This document shows positions 1 to 6,711 of a stretch of 8,666 nt of DNA, piece by piece (positions within the stretch are counted from its first letter, which is position 1; each line of letters starts with the position of its first letter). This DNA comes from an uncultured Pseudomonadota bacterium (lineage in GTDB: Bacteria > Pseudomonadota > Gammaproteobacteria > Burkholderiales > Thiobacillaceae). The stretch covers positions 1-8,666 of the forward strand of contig CAIXFP010000225.1 in the NCBI GenBank assembly GCA_903918705.1, written 5' to 3'. The notes under the pieces are model-generated. The model made no database searches and was not told the DNA's origin. It worked only from the letters and a program-made list of their open reading frames with translations. A program made the position numbers and the translations under genes.

Positions 1-1
1 C

Positions 2-91
2 CCCAAGGGCCCCCTGGCCCAGGGCTGCCTGCTCGCCGGCCTGCAAGCCCCAGGGGGCGCACGTGACCAGGGATTCGGCAGCGCGTTCTGA
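2..91 (+). CDS. Possible 3' end of an unidentified gene (partial)
   Basis: Plus-strand frame 2 is open from the window edge to a TGA at 89-91. It encodes 29 residues ending in QGFGSAF. Most codons end in G or C, as in the certain genes of this window, whereas the other two plus frames give arginine-, proline- and cysteine-rich peptides typical of noncoding GC-rich DNA. I do not recognise the protein and nothing can be said of its function. It would converge on the minus-strand genes that follow. The call rests on codon use and an open frame only, and the fragment is too short to be sure. Confidence 0.3.
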   Translation, partial: PKGPLAQGCLLAGLQAPGGARDQGFGSAF

Positions 92-100
92 GCGGGCGTG

Positions 101-132
101 GTGCTGCGGGCTTTCACCGTGCTGCGGTCTTT
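101..132. repeat. Imperfect tandem repeat, two copies 18 bases apart
   Basis: GTGCTGCGGGCTTT at 101-114 recurs as GTGCTGCGGTCTTT at 119-132, with 13 of 14 positions identical. It lies just beyond the stop of the truncated STAS-like frame and may mark a rearrangement point. It is short and could be chance. Confidence 0.35.
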
Positions 133-148
133 GAGCAAGTGGGGGCTC

Positions 149-310
149 TCAGTGCGAAATCGAACCGACCACAGCCAGGGAACCGACACGCAACGATTCC
201 AGGCAGGCTTCGAGGTTGCCCAGGCCGTTCGCGGTCCAGCACCCGGACAAGGCCAGGGCCCCCGGCGTGGGCTGGGCGATGGCGGCGGGTTGCGGGGAGT
301 CGGATGGCAC
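149..310 (-). pseudogene. Truncated STAS-like N-terminus, resembling an MlaE-type ABC permease
   Basis: A 53-residue frame begins at a GTG at 310-308 and stops at TGA 151-149. A GAGG Shine-Dalgarno (317-320) sits 6 bases before the GTG and only 17 bases separate it from the ccoQ stop, so translation after ccoQ is plausible. Residues 18-39 (ALALSGCWTANGL followed by NLEACLESL) resemble the start of the STAS domain preceding MlaE-family lipid-transport permeases, where a 'GxWT...L..LE..L' pattern is usual. The last residues (VVGSISH) lie where that family has a VDGS segment followed by an LDTAG motif. That motif and the membrane part are absent in all three minus frames down to base 1. I read it as a gene remnant cut near base 150. 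A genuine tiny protein or a chance frame remains possible. Confidence 0.35.
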
Positions 311-327
311 GGCTGGCCTCAAGCGGC

Positions 328-507
328 TTAACTGTGGCCCGGCCGCGCTTTGGCAGCTTTCTTGTCCCCGTAGAACGGGATGTTGCCATCGGCCTGGAAG
401 CGTTTTTTCGCGTCGGGCCGGTAGATCCACGCCACGATGGCCATGAACAGCAGCGGCATGCCGATGATCACGCCGTATTGCGTCAGAAAGAGAAGGATGT
501 GGTCCAT
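328..507 (-). CDS. ccoQ: CcoQ/FixQ-like cbb3-type cytochrome oxidase subunit
   Basis: This is a 59-residue peptide with one N-terminal membrane helix (about residues 5-28, LFLTQYGVIIGMPLLFMAIV) and a short polar tail. The tail carries WIYRPDAKKRFQADGNIPF, which matches the CcoQ pattern of an aromatic-rich helix end, a basic 'KKRF' stretch and an 'N(L/I)PF' motif. CcoQ is a small, non-catalytic subunit that stabilises the cbb3 high-affinity terminal oxidase in the inner membrane. The ATG at 507 is preceded by AGGAG (rev. 513-517), which fixes the start. The frame is open further upstream but has no other good start. Normally ccoQ lies between ccoO and ccoP. Here the neighbours are a divergent lipoprotein gene and a truncated STAS-like frame, so it is an orphan in this window. 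It could alternatively be an unrelated small membrane peptide of similar shape. Confidence 0.7.
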   Translation of the reverse strand: MDHILLFLTQYGVIIGMPLLFMAIVAWIYRPDAKKRFQADGNIPFYGDKKAAKARPGHS

Positions 508-619
508 GTGATTCTCCTGAGGTGATGCGCGGGAGCCTGGAACGCCTGGGCGATGGCTGGCACCGGCAGCCTGATCCCGGGTTCCGGCCTGGTCTGTGCG
601 CTGGCGAACCGAGCAACCC

Positions 620-684
620 GGGATACCGTTTCGGCGCCCAATGTTCGTTAGTGCACAGAAACCCGACAGCAACGCCGGTATCCC
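620..684. repeat. Inverted repeat with 9-bp perfect arms
   Basis: GGGATACCG at 620-628 is the exact reverse complement of CGGTATCCC at 676-684, with 47 bases between. Inside it, GTTTC (628-632) can also pair with GAAAC (658-662). No T-tract follows on either strand, so it is not a standard terminator. It lies 62 bases before the lipoprotein start and about 110 bases before ccoQ, where it could be an operator pair or an RNA hairpin. Confidence 0.45.
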
Positions 685-733
685 TGTGGCATGGATTCGC
701 CGGCGCAGTAACTCTCGGGCGCCAAACACACCA

Positions 734-737
734 AAGG
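734..737 (+). promoter_or_regulatory. Ribosome binding site that decides the PLD start
   Basis: AAGG lies 8 bases before the ATG at 746. The frame is open upstream to an earlier ATG at 596, but the codons between have no signal-peptide character, while starting at 746 gives a normal lipoprotein leader. The site is modest rather than strong. Confidence 0.5.
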
Positions 738-745
738 CAACAACG

Positions 746-2368
746 ATGCGGAACTCTTACTGGAACCAGGCGCTGATTGGGCGATGCCGCGGCGCAATGG
801 CCATCCTGCTGGTCGCGGCCCTGGGCGGCTGCGCAGTACTGCCGCCGGGTTCGGACTTCAGGAAAACCACCAGCAGCGCGCTGGCGCACCCGGAGCAGAC
901 CCGGCTCGGCCAGGAGTTCGCCGACGATTCCCGGGACCATGGCGGCCACTCCGGATTCCGCATCATCCCGGTGGGAGCCGACGGCTTCCTCATGCGCATG
1001 CAGATGATCCATGCCGCCCAGCGGACCCTGGATCTGCAATATTTCATCTTCCGCGGCGACGACACCGGCCGCCTGCTCACCGACGCCGTGCTGCACGCGG
1101 CCGATCGCGGCGTGCGGGTGCGGGTGCTGCTCGACGACGGCGAAACCATGGCCGGCGACGAACAGATCGATGCCCTGACGGCGCACCGAAATGTCGAGAT
1201 CCGCATCTTCAATCCCTTCGCCTATCGCGGCCACAGCCAGTGGCTGCGCGGCGCCGAGTACTTGTTCAACGCCTCCCGGCTGGACTACCGCATGCACAAC
1301 AAAATGCTGGTCATCGACAATGCCATGGCCCTCCTGGGCGGTCGCAACATCGGTGACCAATACTTCCAGATCGACCCCGATGCCCAGTTCGCCGACGACG
1401 ACATGTTCATTGCCGGCCCCCTGGTCAAGGACATGTCGGCGACCTTCGACGAGTTCTGGAACAGCGCCCTGGCGATCCCCGTGGAGGCGCTTACCGGAGG
1501 CAAGTCGACCCATGCCGCCCTGAGCGAGCATCGCCAGGAACTGCACGCGGAAACCCGGCAGGCCAAGGCGGACGGGGTCGGTTACGTGCGGCGGGTGGCA
1601 AGCGGAGAACCCTTCAACGGCATCCTCGACGGCCGCCTGCCCCTGGTGTGGGCCCACGCGCAACTGGTGTGCGACAGCCCGGACAAAAAGAGCGTGGAAA
1701 ACGGCACCAGGGTGGGCGATCTGATGCAGCGGCCGGTGGCCCAGGCCGTGGGCGCGGTGACGTCCGAATTGCTGATGGTCACGCCCTACCTGATCCCGGG
1801 GAAGGAAGGCATGAAGATGTTCGCCGACTTGCGCGGGCGCCAGGTGCGGGTGCGCATCCTGACCAGTTCCCTGGAATCCTCGACGGTGTTGCTGGCCCAG
1901 TCCGGCTACATGCACTACCGCGTGCCCCTGTTGGAACAGGGCGTCGAGTTGTACGAAATCCGCTCCCTGCTGGGCAACTCCCGGGGCAGCGGCCAGACCC
2001 CGGCCATCTCGCGCTACGGCAACTACTCCCTGCACGCGAAACTGTTCGTGATGGACCGCAAGCGGCTGTTCATCGGCTCCATGAACTTCGACCAGCGCTC
2101 CATGCACCTGAACACCGAGATCGGCCTGATCATCGACAGCCCGGAACTGGCGCAACAGGTGGCCACCCGCTTCGAGGCCATGGTGCAGCCGGTCAATGCC
2201 TACAACCTGGCACTGCGCCCTAACCCGGAGAAAGGCGTGCCGGACCTGCTCTGGCGCACCCGGGAAGGCGGCAAGGATGTCGTGTACGACAAGGAGCCGG
2301 CGCGCAGCGACTGGCAACTGATCAAGGTCCACGCCCTGGCGCTGCTGCCCCTGGACGACGAACTATGA
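746..2368 (+). CDS. Phospholipase D-family lipoprotein (ClsC-like, two HKD motifs)
   Basis: This 540-residue protein belongs to the phospholipase D/cardiolipin synthase superfamily, whose members transfer or hydrolyse phosphatidyl groups through a covalent phospho-histidine. Two catalytic HxKxxxxD motifs are intact: H184-K186-D191 (HNKMLVID) and H430-K432-D437 (HAKLFVMD). Each is followed by the usual glycine/serine-asparagine segment (GGRNIGDQYF and GSMNFDQRS). The N-terminus has a basic start, a hydrophobic stretch (residues 17-27) and a lipobox LGGC with the lipidated cysteine at position 29, so the enzyme should sit on the periplasmic side anchored by lipid. The start at 746 was preferred to 596 because it gives this leader. 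Closest in plan to ClsC-type proteins, it may make cardiolipin from two phospholipids, or act as a phospholipase; the sequence does not separate these. It overlaps the next gene by four bases (ATGA at 2365-2368). Confidence 0.88.
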   Translation: MRNSYWNQALIGRCRGAMAILLVAALGGCAVLPPGSDFRKTTSSALAHPEQTRLGQEFADDSRDHGGHSGFRIIPVGADGFLMRMQMIHAAQRTLDLQYFIFRGDDTGRLLTDAVLHAADRGVRVRVLLDDGETMAGDEQIDALTAHRNVEIRIFNPFAYRGHSQWLRGAEYLFNASRLDYRMHNKMLVIDNAMALLGGRNIGDQYFQIDPDAQFADDDMFIAGPLVKDMSATFDEFWNSALAIPVEALTGGKSTHAALSEHRQELHAETRQAKADGVGYVRRVASGEPFNGILDGRLPLVWAHAQLVCDSPDKKSVENGTRVGDLMQRPVAQAVGAVTSELLMVTPYLIPGKEGMKMFADLRGRQVRVRILTSSLESSTVLLAQSGYMHYRVPLLEQGVELYEIRSLLGNSRGSGQTPAISRYGNYSLHAKLFVMDRKRLFIGSMNFDQRSMHLNTEIGLIIDSPELAQQVATRFEAMVQPVNAYNLALRPNPEKGVPDLLWRTREGGKDVVYDKEPARSDWQLIKVHALALLPLDDEL

Positions 2369-2730
2369 AACCGCACCTGACGACCGGACTGCTGCTGCTG
2401 GGCCTGGCACAGATGGCTGACGCCGAGCCTCCCAAGGCCACCCAGATGGAAGTCAGTTTCCTGCTGGGATTCGTGGAGGGCTCCGGCTGCGCCTTCTTCC
2501 GCAACGGCACCTGGTATGACTCTCGCGAGGCCCAGGCGCATTTGCGCGACAAGTACGACTACCTGGCGGCACGCGACCAGATCCATAGCGGTGAGGATTT
2601 CATCGACCGCGCCGCCAGCCAGAGCAGCTTCAGCGGCCAGGCCTATGCGGTGAAATGCGCCGGCGGCGCTGTGATCAAGAGCAGCCAATGGCTGCGCGAA
2701 GAACTGGTGCGCTTGCGCGGATACCGATAG
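2365..2730 (+). CDS. DUF5329-family periplasmic protein
   Basis: This 121-residue protein has a signal peptide ending in ADA|EPP (cleavage near residue 20), so it is secreted to the periplasm. The mature part shows the DUF5329 features: a first cysteine in SGCAFFRNGTWYD (Cys42), the EAQAHLRDKYDYL segment (56-67), the DFIDRAASQSSFSGQAY block (78-94), and a second cysteine in VKC (Cys98), followed by a C-terminal tryptophan-leucine-arginine helix. The two cysteines could form a disulfide. The ATG overlaps the stop of the phospholipase D gene (ATGA), so the two are translationally coupled and probably work in the same envelope process. The biochemical role of the family is unknown to me. Confidence 0.85.
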   Translation: MKPHLTTGLLLLGLAQMADAEPPKATQMEVSFLLGFVEGSGCAFFRNGTWYDSREAQAHLRDKYDYLAARDQIHSGEDFIDRAASQSSFSGQAYAVKCAGGAVIKSSQWLREELVRLRGYR

Positions 2731-2820
2731 ATCCCGTCATGCTGCACGGGTATGTAGCCTGGGTGATGCGGCATTCGGGCTGACCCAGCGGGGACATTCA
2801 CGCCCTGGTCGATCAGCGGG
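2731..2820. terminator. Convergent intergenic region with two weak hairpins
   Basis: The 90 bases lie between two convergent genes, so transcripts from both sides should end here. CCCGT (2733-2737) pairs with ACGGG (2746-2750) around an 8-base loop, and CTGGGT (2759-2764) pairs with ACCCAG (2783-2788) around an 18-base loop. Neither is followed by a T-run on either strand, so intrinsic termination is doubtful and Rho-dependent ending is as likely. Confidence 0.3.
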
Positions 2821-3693
2821 TCATGTTTCCAGCAACTGCTGGCGGATCGACTGCAATTCTTCCCGGCGTTTGGCGTCGGTTTCGGGATAGCGCATCTTGA
2901 GCGCCTTGAACGTATCCAGAACGATATGGGAAATAATCAGGCGGGCGTTCTCCTTGTCATCGGCGGGAACCACATACCACGGCGCTATCCTGGTGCTCGT
3001 CGCGCTTAGACAGTCCTCGTAGGCACGCATGTACGGGTTCCAGAATTTTCGTTCCTCCATGTCGGCCTGACTGAATTTCCAGTTCTTCTCGGGCTCGTCG
3101 ATGCGTTCGAGAAAGCGCTTGCGTTGCTCTTCCTGGGAAAGGTGCAGGAAGAATTTGACGATCCGTGTGCCGTTGCGATGGAGATGGTTCTCCAGGTCGA
3201 CGATGGAGCGATAGCGCTCCTTCCAGATGGTTTTCTTGTCGACCAGCCCATCCGGCAAGCCCTGCCCGAGCAGGATCTCCGGATGCACGCGCACGATCAG
3301 CACTTCTTCGTAATAGGAACGGTTGAAGATGCCGATGCGGCCGCGCTCCGGTAAGGATTGGGTGGTGCGCCAGAGAAAATCGTGTTCCAGCTCCGTCGCA
3401 CTCGGGTGCTTGAAGCTGAACACCTGGCAGCCTTGTGGGTTGATGCCCGACATCACGTGGCGGATGGCGCCGTCCTTGCCGGCCGCGTCCATGGCCTGAA
3501 AGATCAGCAGCACCGCATGGCGGTTGGACGCGTAGAGCAGTTGTTGCAGCGCACTGAGCTCTTCCACCTGTGCCGCGAGGAGTTGCTGATACTGGTCCTT
3601 TGACTTGTAGACAGGCTTGGCCAGGGTCGGCCACTTCTTCAGCTTGACCCTGTCGCCTTCCCGCACCTGGAAATCCTTGGCATTGATCTTCAT
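2821..3693 (-). CDS. ppk2: Polyphosphate kinase 2 family protein
   Basis: This 290-residue, single-domain cytoplasmic enzyme is of the PPK2 family, which moves phosphate between polyphosphate and nucleotides. A Walker A-like motif is at residues 68-75 (MDAAGKDG, Lys73). The Walker B-type segment is in IFNRSYYEEV at 122-131, and the arginine-rich lid follows (WKERYRSIVDLE, 157-168). The length is normal for a one-domain PPK2. The QAMDAAGKDG wording, with Asp after the lysine, resembles the class III group that can phosphorylate AMP and ADP using polyphosphate, but the class assignment is a guess. The ATG is preceded by AAGGAG (in 3699-3706), which supports the start. It is the last gene of the minus-strand operon, 36 bases after the proton-ATPase stop, suggesting that it supplies or buffers nucleotides alongside that pump. 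Confidence 0.93.
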   Translation of the reverse strand: MKINAKDFQVREGDRVKLKKWPTLAKPVYKSKDQYQQLLAAQVEELSALQQLLYASNRHAVLLIFQAMDAAGKDGAIRHVMSGINPQGCQVFSFKHPSATELEHDFLWRTTQSLPERGRIGIFNRSYYEEVLIVRVHPEILLGQGLPDGLVDKKTIWKERYRSIVDLENHLHRNGTRIVKFFLHLSQEEQRKRFLERIDEPEKNWKFSQADMEERKFWNPYMRAYEDCLSATSTRIAPWYVVPADDKENARLIISHIVLDTFKALKMRYPETDAKRREELQSIRQQLLET

Positions 3694-3729
3694 CTCGACT
3701 CCTTCCGTTTCACGAACAGCACGCCCCGT

Positions 3730-3831
3730 CTAACCCTTGCGAATCTCCCGCTCCGCCTCCAGCCAGTCCCGATCCGCCTGGCCATCACCGCGACCACGTT
3801 GCTCGTAGAGTTGATAGGCACGTATCGCGAT
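3730..3831 (-). other. DUF2934-like C-terminal tail of the H+-ATPase
   Basis: Residues 830-862 of the pump read IAIRAYQLYEQRGRGDG, then a short linker and DWLEAEREI. This fits the DUF2934 pattern of an 'I..RAY.L(Y/W)E..G...G...(H)W..AE.EI' helix pair, except that the residue before the Trp is Asp where the family usually has His. It follows helix 10 and a ~25-residue linker on the cytoplasmic side. The function of DUF2934 is not established; here it could serve as a regulatory or docking tail. Confidence 0.6.
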
Positions 3832-6318
3832 CTGCGGTGCCAGATCGACAGGTTCCTTGCTCAACAGGGGCGCTTCGGCAGGATCGAACACCCGATAGGC
3901 GAGGAGTTTCACGCGGTCGTTGACCAGGAACCACAGCAGCGCGTAGCCCCAGACCAACAGCGCCCAGCCCCAGCCGAGGGGTGTCATGAACACCCCGTAA
4001 ACCGCGATCAGCGTTGCGATGATCTGGGTGCCGACCACCGCCATCCAGAGAATCCGCGCGGGGCGGATGCTCCAGAACGGGCCGCGCGTGCGGGTCAGGA
4101 AGATCGTCAGATGTCCCGCCACCGAAAGTTTCAGGTACATCAGCGTCTGGATGTGCGCCCGGTCGAGGTGAAACACCAGCTCGCCGAGATAGAACAGGCC
4201 GAAGGCGGAGACGACCCCGATGACGCCCAGCACCGTGGAGACGCCCAGCACCATAGGCATGTTCCAGGACTCGGGCTGGTCCTTGTAACGCACGTTGTCG
4301 TAGGCAATGGACAGGATCGCCCCGTCGTTGAGCAACGCCAGCATCACGATCATCACCGCGGTTACCGGATAAAAGTTGAACACCAGAATCGACAAGGTCA
4401 TGAACAACAACACGCGCAAGGTTTCGGTGATGCGGTAGATCGCGTAGCTGTTCATGCGCTGGAAGATGTTCCGGCTCTCCTTGATCGCGTCGATGATCAC
4501 CGTCAGGCCGGGGGTCATGAGCACGATGTCCGCCGCCGCGCGCGCCGCGTCGGTCGCGCCGGAGACGGCGATGCCGCAGTCGGCCTTCTTCAGCGCGGGC
4601 GCATCGTTCACCCCGTCGCCCGTCATGCCGACGATGTGGCCGCGTTGCTGCAGGACATCGATGATGTGGTACTTGTGTTCGGGATACACCTGGGCGAAAC
4701 CGTCCGCTTGCTCGATGGACTCCGCCAACTGAGCCGTCTCGTGCTGCTTGGTGTCACCGAATCCGCTGGCATCGAGGATCTGGGTACCCAGCCCGAGTTT
4801 GCCGGCGGTTTCCCGCGCGATCGCCATGGCATCGCCCGTCACCATCTTGACGTTCACACCCATCGCGCGGGCGGTGGCGATGGTTGCCTTGGCCTGCTCG
4901 CGGGGCGGATCGAACAAAGGCAGCACGCCGACAAACCGCCACGGACCGTCCCCATCGGCCCGCGCCACTGCCAAGGAACGGAAGCCGCGCGCGGCGAATG
5001 CGTTGACCGCCTGATCGACCGCTGCGATCACGGTATCGTCATTGCCGGACAGTTCCAGAATCACCTGCGGCGCGCCCTTGGCCACCTTGAACTGCTGGCC
5101 GTCCGGCCCCTTGATGGTGGCCTCGGTACGCTTGTGCACCGGGTCGAAGGGCTGGAAATGGATGACCTCGTAGCCCTTCAAGGCCTGATCGTCTTTCAGC
5201 CCGCCCAGCACGGCCAGGTCGATGGTGTCCTGGTTGTCGGCACGCGACGCCAGCGCTCCGTCGAGGATGACCTGTCCGGCGGAAATGCCGTTCACACAGA
5301 ACGGATCGCCCAGGGTCAGCTTGTTCTGGGTCAGGGTGCCGGTCTTGTCCGAGCACAGGATGTCCACGCCGGCCAATTCCTCGATGGCCGCCAGCCGGGT
5401 CACGATCGCCTCTTTCCTGGCCAGCAGGCGCGCGCCCACCGCCATGGTGACCGACAGTACCGTGGGCATCGCCACCGGGATCGCCGCCACGGTCAGCACC
5501 AGGGCGAACTGCAAGGTGGTGAGGATGGGGTCGCCGCGGAACAGGGCGACCATGATGATCAACGCCACCAGCGCCACCGCGAGGAGGATCAGGTAGTTGC
5601 CGATCTTCAGCACCGCGCGCTGGAAATGGCTGGCGGTCTGCGCGCCCTGCACCAGTTGTGCGGTCTTGCCGAAGTAGGTGTTGGCCCCCGTGGCGTACAC
5701 CAGCGCGTCGATTTCGCCGGTGCGGACGATGGAACCGGAGAACACCGCATCGCCAGCTTGGTGCGTGACGGGCAAGGACTCGCCGGTCAGGGCGGATTGA
5801 TCCACTTCCACCGGATCGCCGTCCCGCAGACGCGCATCCGCCGGCACGATGTCACCCAGACGCAGGTGGATGATGTCGCCCGGCACCAGTTCGCGCGCCG
5901 CAGGGTGGGTCCACTTGCCGTCGCGCTTCACCTGGGCCTTGATGGCCAGCTTGGCTTTCAGCGCGGCGATGGCGTTGCCGGCCTGGTGCTCCTCCCAGAA
6001 TCCGACCACGGCGTTGGCGACCAGCAGCACCAGGATGATGCCGAAGTCCGGCCAATGTTGGGCCACCGCCGACAGGATCACCGCCGCTTCGATCATCCAG
6101 GGGATCGGCCCCCAGAAATAGCCGAGGAATTTCAGGAAGGCGTTGGTTTGCTTTTCTTCAAGCTCGTTTGGCCCGTATTGGGCCAACCGCTTCTCCGCCT
6201 CGGCCTGACTGAGGCCGTCGGGTGATGAGGACAATTTCTTCTCCACCTCCGCCAGGGGCAGGGTTTTCAGATCGTCCTTCGTTGCGGGCGCCTTGGCTTG
6301 GGCGGTATCGGCTTCCAT
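3730..6318 (-). CDS. Plasma-membrane P-type H+-ATPase (type IIIA)
   Basis: This 862-residue inner-membrane pump couples ATP hydrolysis to proton export. All signature motifs are present: TGES (178-181) in the actuator domain, PVAMP (281-285) in helix 4, the phosphorylated Asp324 in DKTGTLT (324-330), KGAP (414-417), DPPR (470-473), TGD (494-496) and TGDGVNDAP (566-574). LLNDG in helix 6 (Asp665) corresponds to the proton-binding Asp of plant and fungal pumps, which supports H+ over K+, Ca2+ or heavy metals. Ten helices can be placed: about 61-86, 89-110, 239-260, 267-296, 628-651, 652-674, 689-713, 723-744, 754-777 and 781-800. The tail is short, lacks a long plant-type autoinhibitory domain, and ends in a DUF2934-like segment (residues 830-862). 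The start has AAGGAG 7 bases upstream (6326-6331). It lies 30 bases after the SpoIIAA-like gene. Confidence 0.95.
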   Translation of the reverse strand: MEADTAQAKAPATKDDLKTLPLAEVEKKLSSSPDGLSQAEAEKRLAQYGPNELEEKQTNAFLKFLGYFWGPIPWMIEAAVILSAVAQHWPDFGIILVLLVANAVVGFWEEHQAGNAIAALKAKLAIKAQVKRDGKWTHPAARELVPGDIIHLRLGDIVPADARLRDGDPVEVDQSALTGESLPVTHQAGDAVFSGSIVRTGEIDALVYATGANTYFGKTAQLVQGAQTASHFQRAVLKIGNYLILLAVALVALIIMVALFRGDPILTTLQFALVLTVAAIPVAMPTVLSVTMAVGARLLARKEAIVTRLAAIEELAGVDILCSDKTGTLTQNKLTLGDPFCVNGISAGQVILDGALASRADNQDTIDLAVLGGLKDDQALKGYEVIHFQPFDPVHKRTEATIKGPDGQQFKVAKGAPQVILELSGNDDTVIAAVDQAVNAFAARGFRSLAVARADGDGPWRFVGVLPLFDPPREQAKATIATARAMGVNVKMVTGDAMAIARETAGKLGLGTQILDASGFGDTKQHETAQLAESIEQADGFAQVYPEHKYHIIDVLQQRGHIVGMTGDGVNDAPALKKADCGIAVSGATDAARAAADIVLMTPGLTVIIDAIKESRNIFQRMNSYAIYRITETLRVLLFMTLSILVFNFYPVTAVMIVMLALLNDGAILSIAYDNVRYKDQPESWNMPMVLGVSTVLGVIGVVSAFGLFYLGELVFHLDRAHIQTLMYLKLSVAGHLTIFLTRTRGPFWSIRPARILWMAVVGTQIIATLIAVYGVFMTPLGWGWALLVWGYALLWFLVNDRVKLLAYRVFDPAEAPLLSKEPVDLAPQIAIRAYQLYEQRGRGDGQADRDWLEAEREIRKG

Positions 6319-6348
6319 GATGGATCTCCTTTGCCGTTGCCGAGGCCT

Positions 6349-6711
6349 CTACGCCTCGTCCAGCCATTTCCGCGCCTCGGCGGCCTGGGCGTGATCAAAG
6401 TAACGGACCTGGGCTTGGGTGAACGGTTTGGCGAAGACCGTCATAGCCTCCTGCCACTTGTTTTCACCGACCATGGCCATGCGCTCGATATCACTGAAGT
6501 GGTCGACCCCGAATTTGAAGTCTTCCCACGCCGCACTGAGCTCCCATCCGTGGAAGTCGGTCATGTCGAACAACACGCGCAGCTTGCCGTGCTGCCGGAC
6601 GAGTCGATCAAACGCCGGCACAAACTCCGCGTAATCGTCCTTGATCAGCTTTCCAGTAACGTGAATGGTGAGCAGCTTGCCGTTGTTTTCTTCATTGAGT
6701 CTTATGGCCAT
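6349..6711 (-). CDS. SpoIIAA-like (STAS/SEC14-type) protein
   Basis: This 120-residue soluble protein is of the SpoIIAA-like family. Its distinctive features are VTGKLIKDDYAEFVPAFDRL (residues 18-37), the central strand and loop LRVLFDMTDFHGWELSAAWEDFKF (44-67), ERMAMVGENKW (76-86), and KPFTQAQVRYFDHAQAAEARKWL (95-117). The family has the STAS fold of anti-sigma-factor antagonists but usually lacks the phosphorylatable serine context; its role is unclear and lipid or membrane binding has been suggested. The frame is open to an ATG at 6783, but the ATG at 6711 has AAAAGGA (6718-6724) 6 bases upstream and matches the family's usual N-terminus, so I chose it. It sits 30 bases before the H+-ATPase gene and may act with it. 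Confidence 0.88.
   Translation of the reverse strand: MAIRLNEENNGKLLTIHVTGKLIKDDYAEFVPAFDRLVRQHGKLRVLFDMTDFHGWELSAAWEDFKFGVDHFSDIERMAMVGENKWQEAMTVFAKPFTQAQVRYFDHAQAAEARKWLDEA

Larger units (their letters stand above)
508..745. promoter_or_regulatory. Divergent intergenic region between ccoQ and the PLD lipoprotein gene
   Basis: These 238 bases separate two divergent genes and must contain both promoters unless transcripts enter from elsewhere. I see no convincing sigma-70 -35/-10 pair and no FNR/ANR box (TTGAT-N4-ATCAA), although an FNR-type box is common before cbb3 genes. The region holds a 9-bp inverted repeat described separately. Open frames run across it on both strands but show no protein-like content. 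Confidence 0.5.

Noticed and set aside
9..58. GC-rich 9-bp inverted repeat (GCCCCCTGG / CCAGGGGGC) near the left edge
   Set aside because: It lacks a T-run, sits in very G/C-rich sequence where such matches are common, and probably lies in the end of a coding frame.
98..331. 77-residue plus-strand frame near the left end
   Set aside because: It has no ribosome site, is Gly/Arg/Gln-rich without any recognisable pattern, and overlaps the STAS-like frame on the other strand.
596..745. Earlier ATG for the phospholipase D gene (50 extra residues)
   Set aside because: The extra residues are basic and polar, would bury the lipoprotein signal inside the protein, and the ATG at 746 has an AAGG at suitable spacing.
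149..2332. A 727-residue open frame on the minus strand opposite the phospholipase D gene
   Set aside because: It is the antisense of a gene with intact catalytic motifs and is rich in His, Gln, Val and Gly, the usual shadow of GC-biased codons. Only its last 53 residues, outside the overlap, were considered on their own.
3799..6225. An 808-residue open frame on the plus strand opposite the H+-ATPase
   Set aside because: The product is full of Arg, His, Gln and Asp with no domain or membrane pattern, while the other strand encodes a complete pump with every motif in place.
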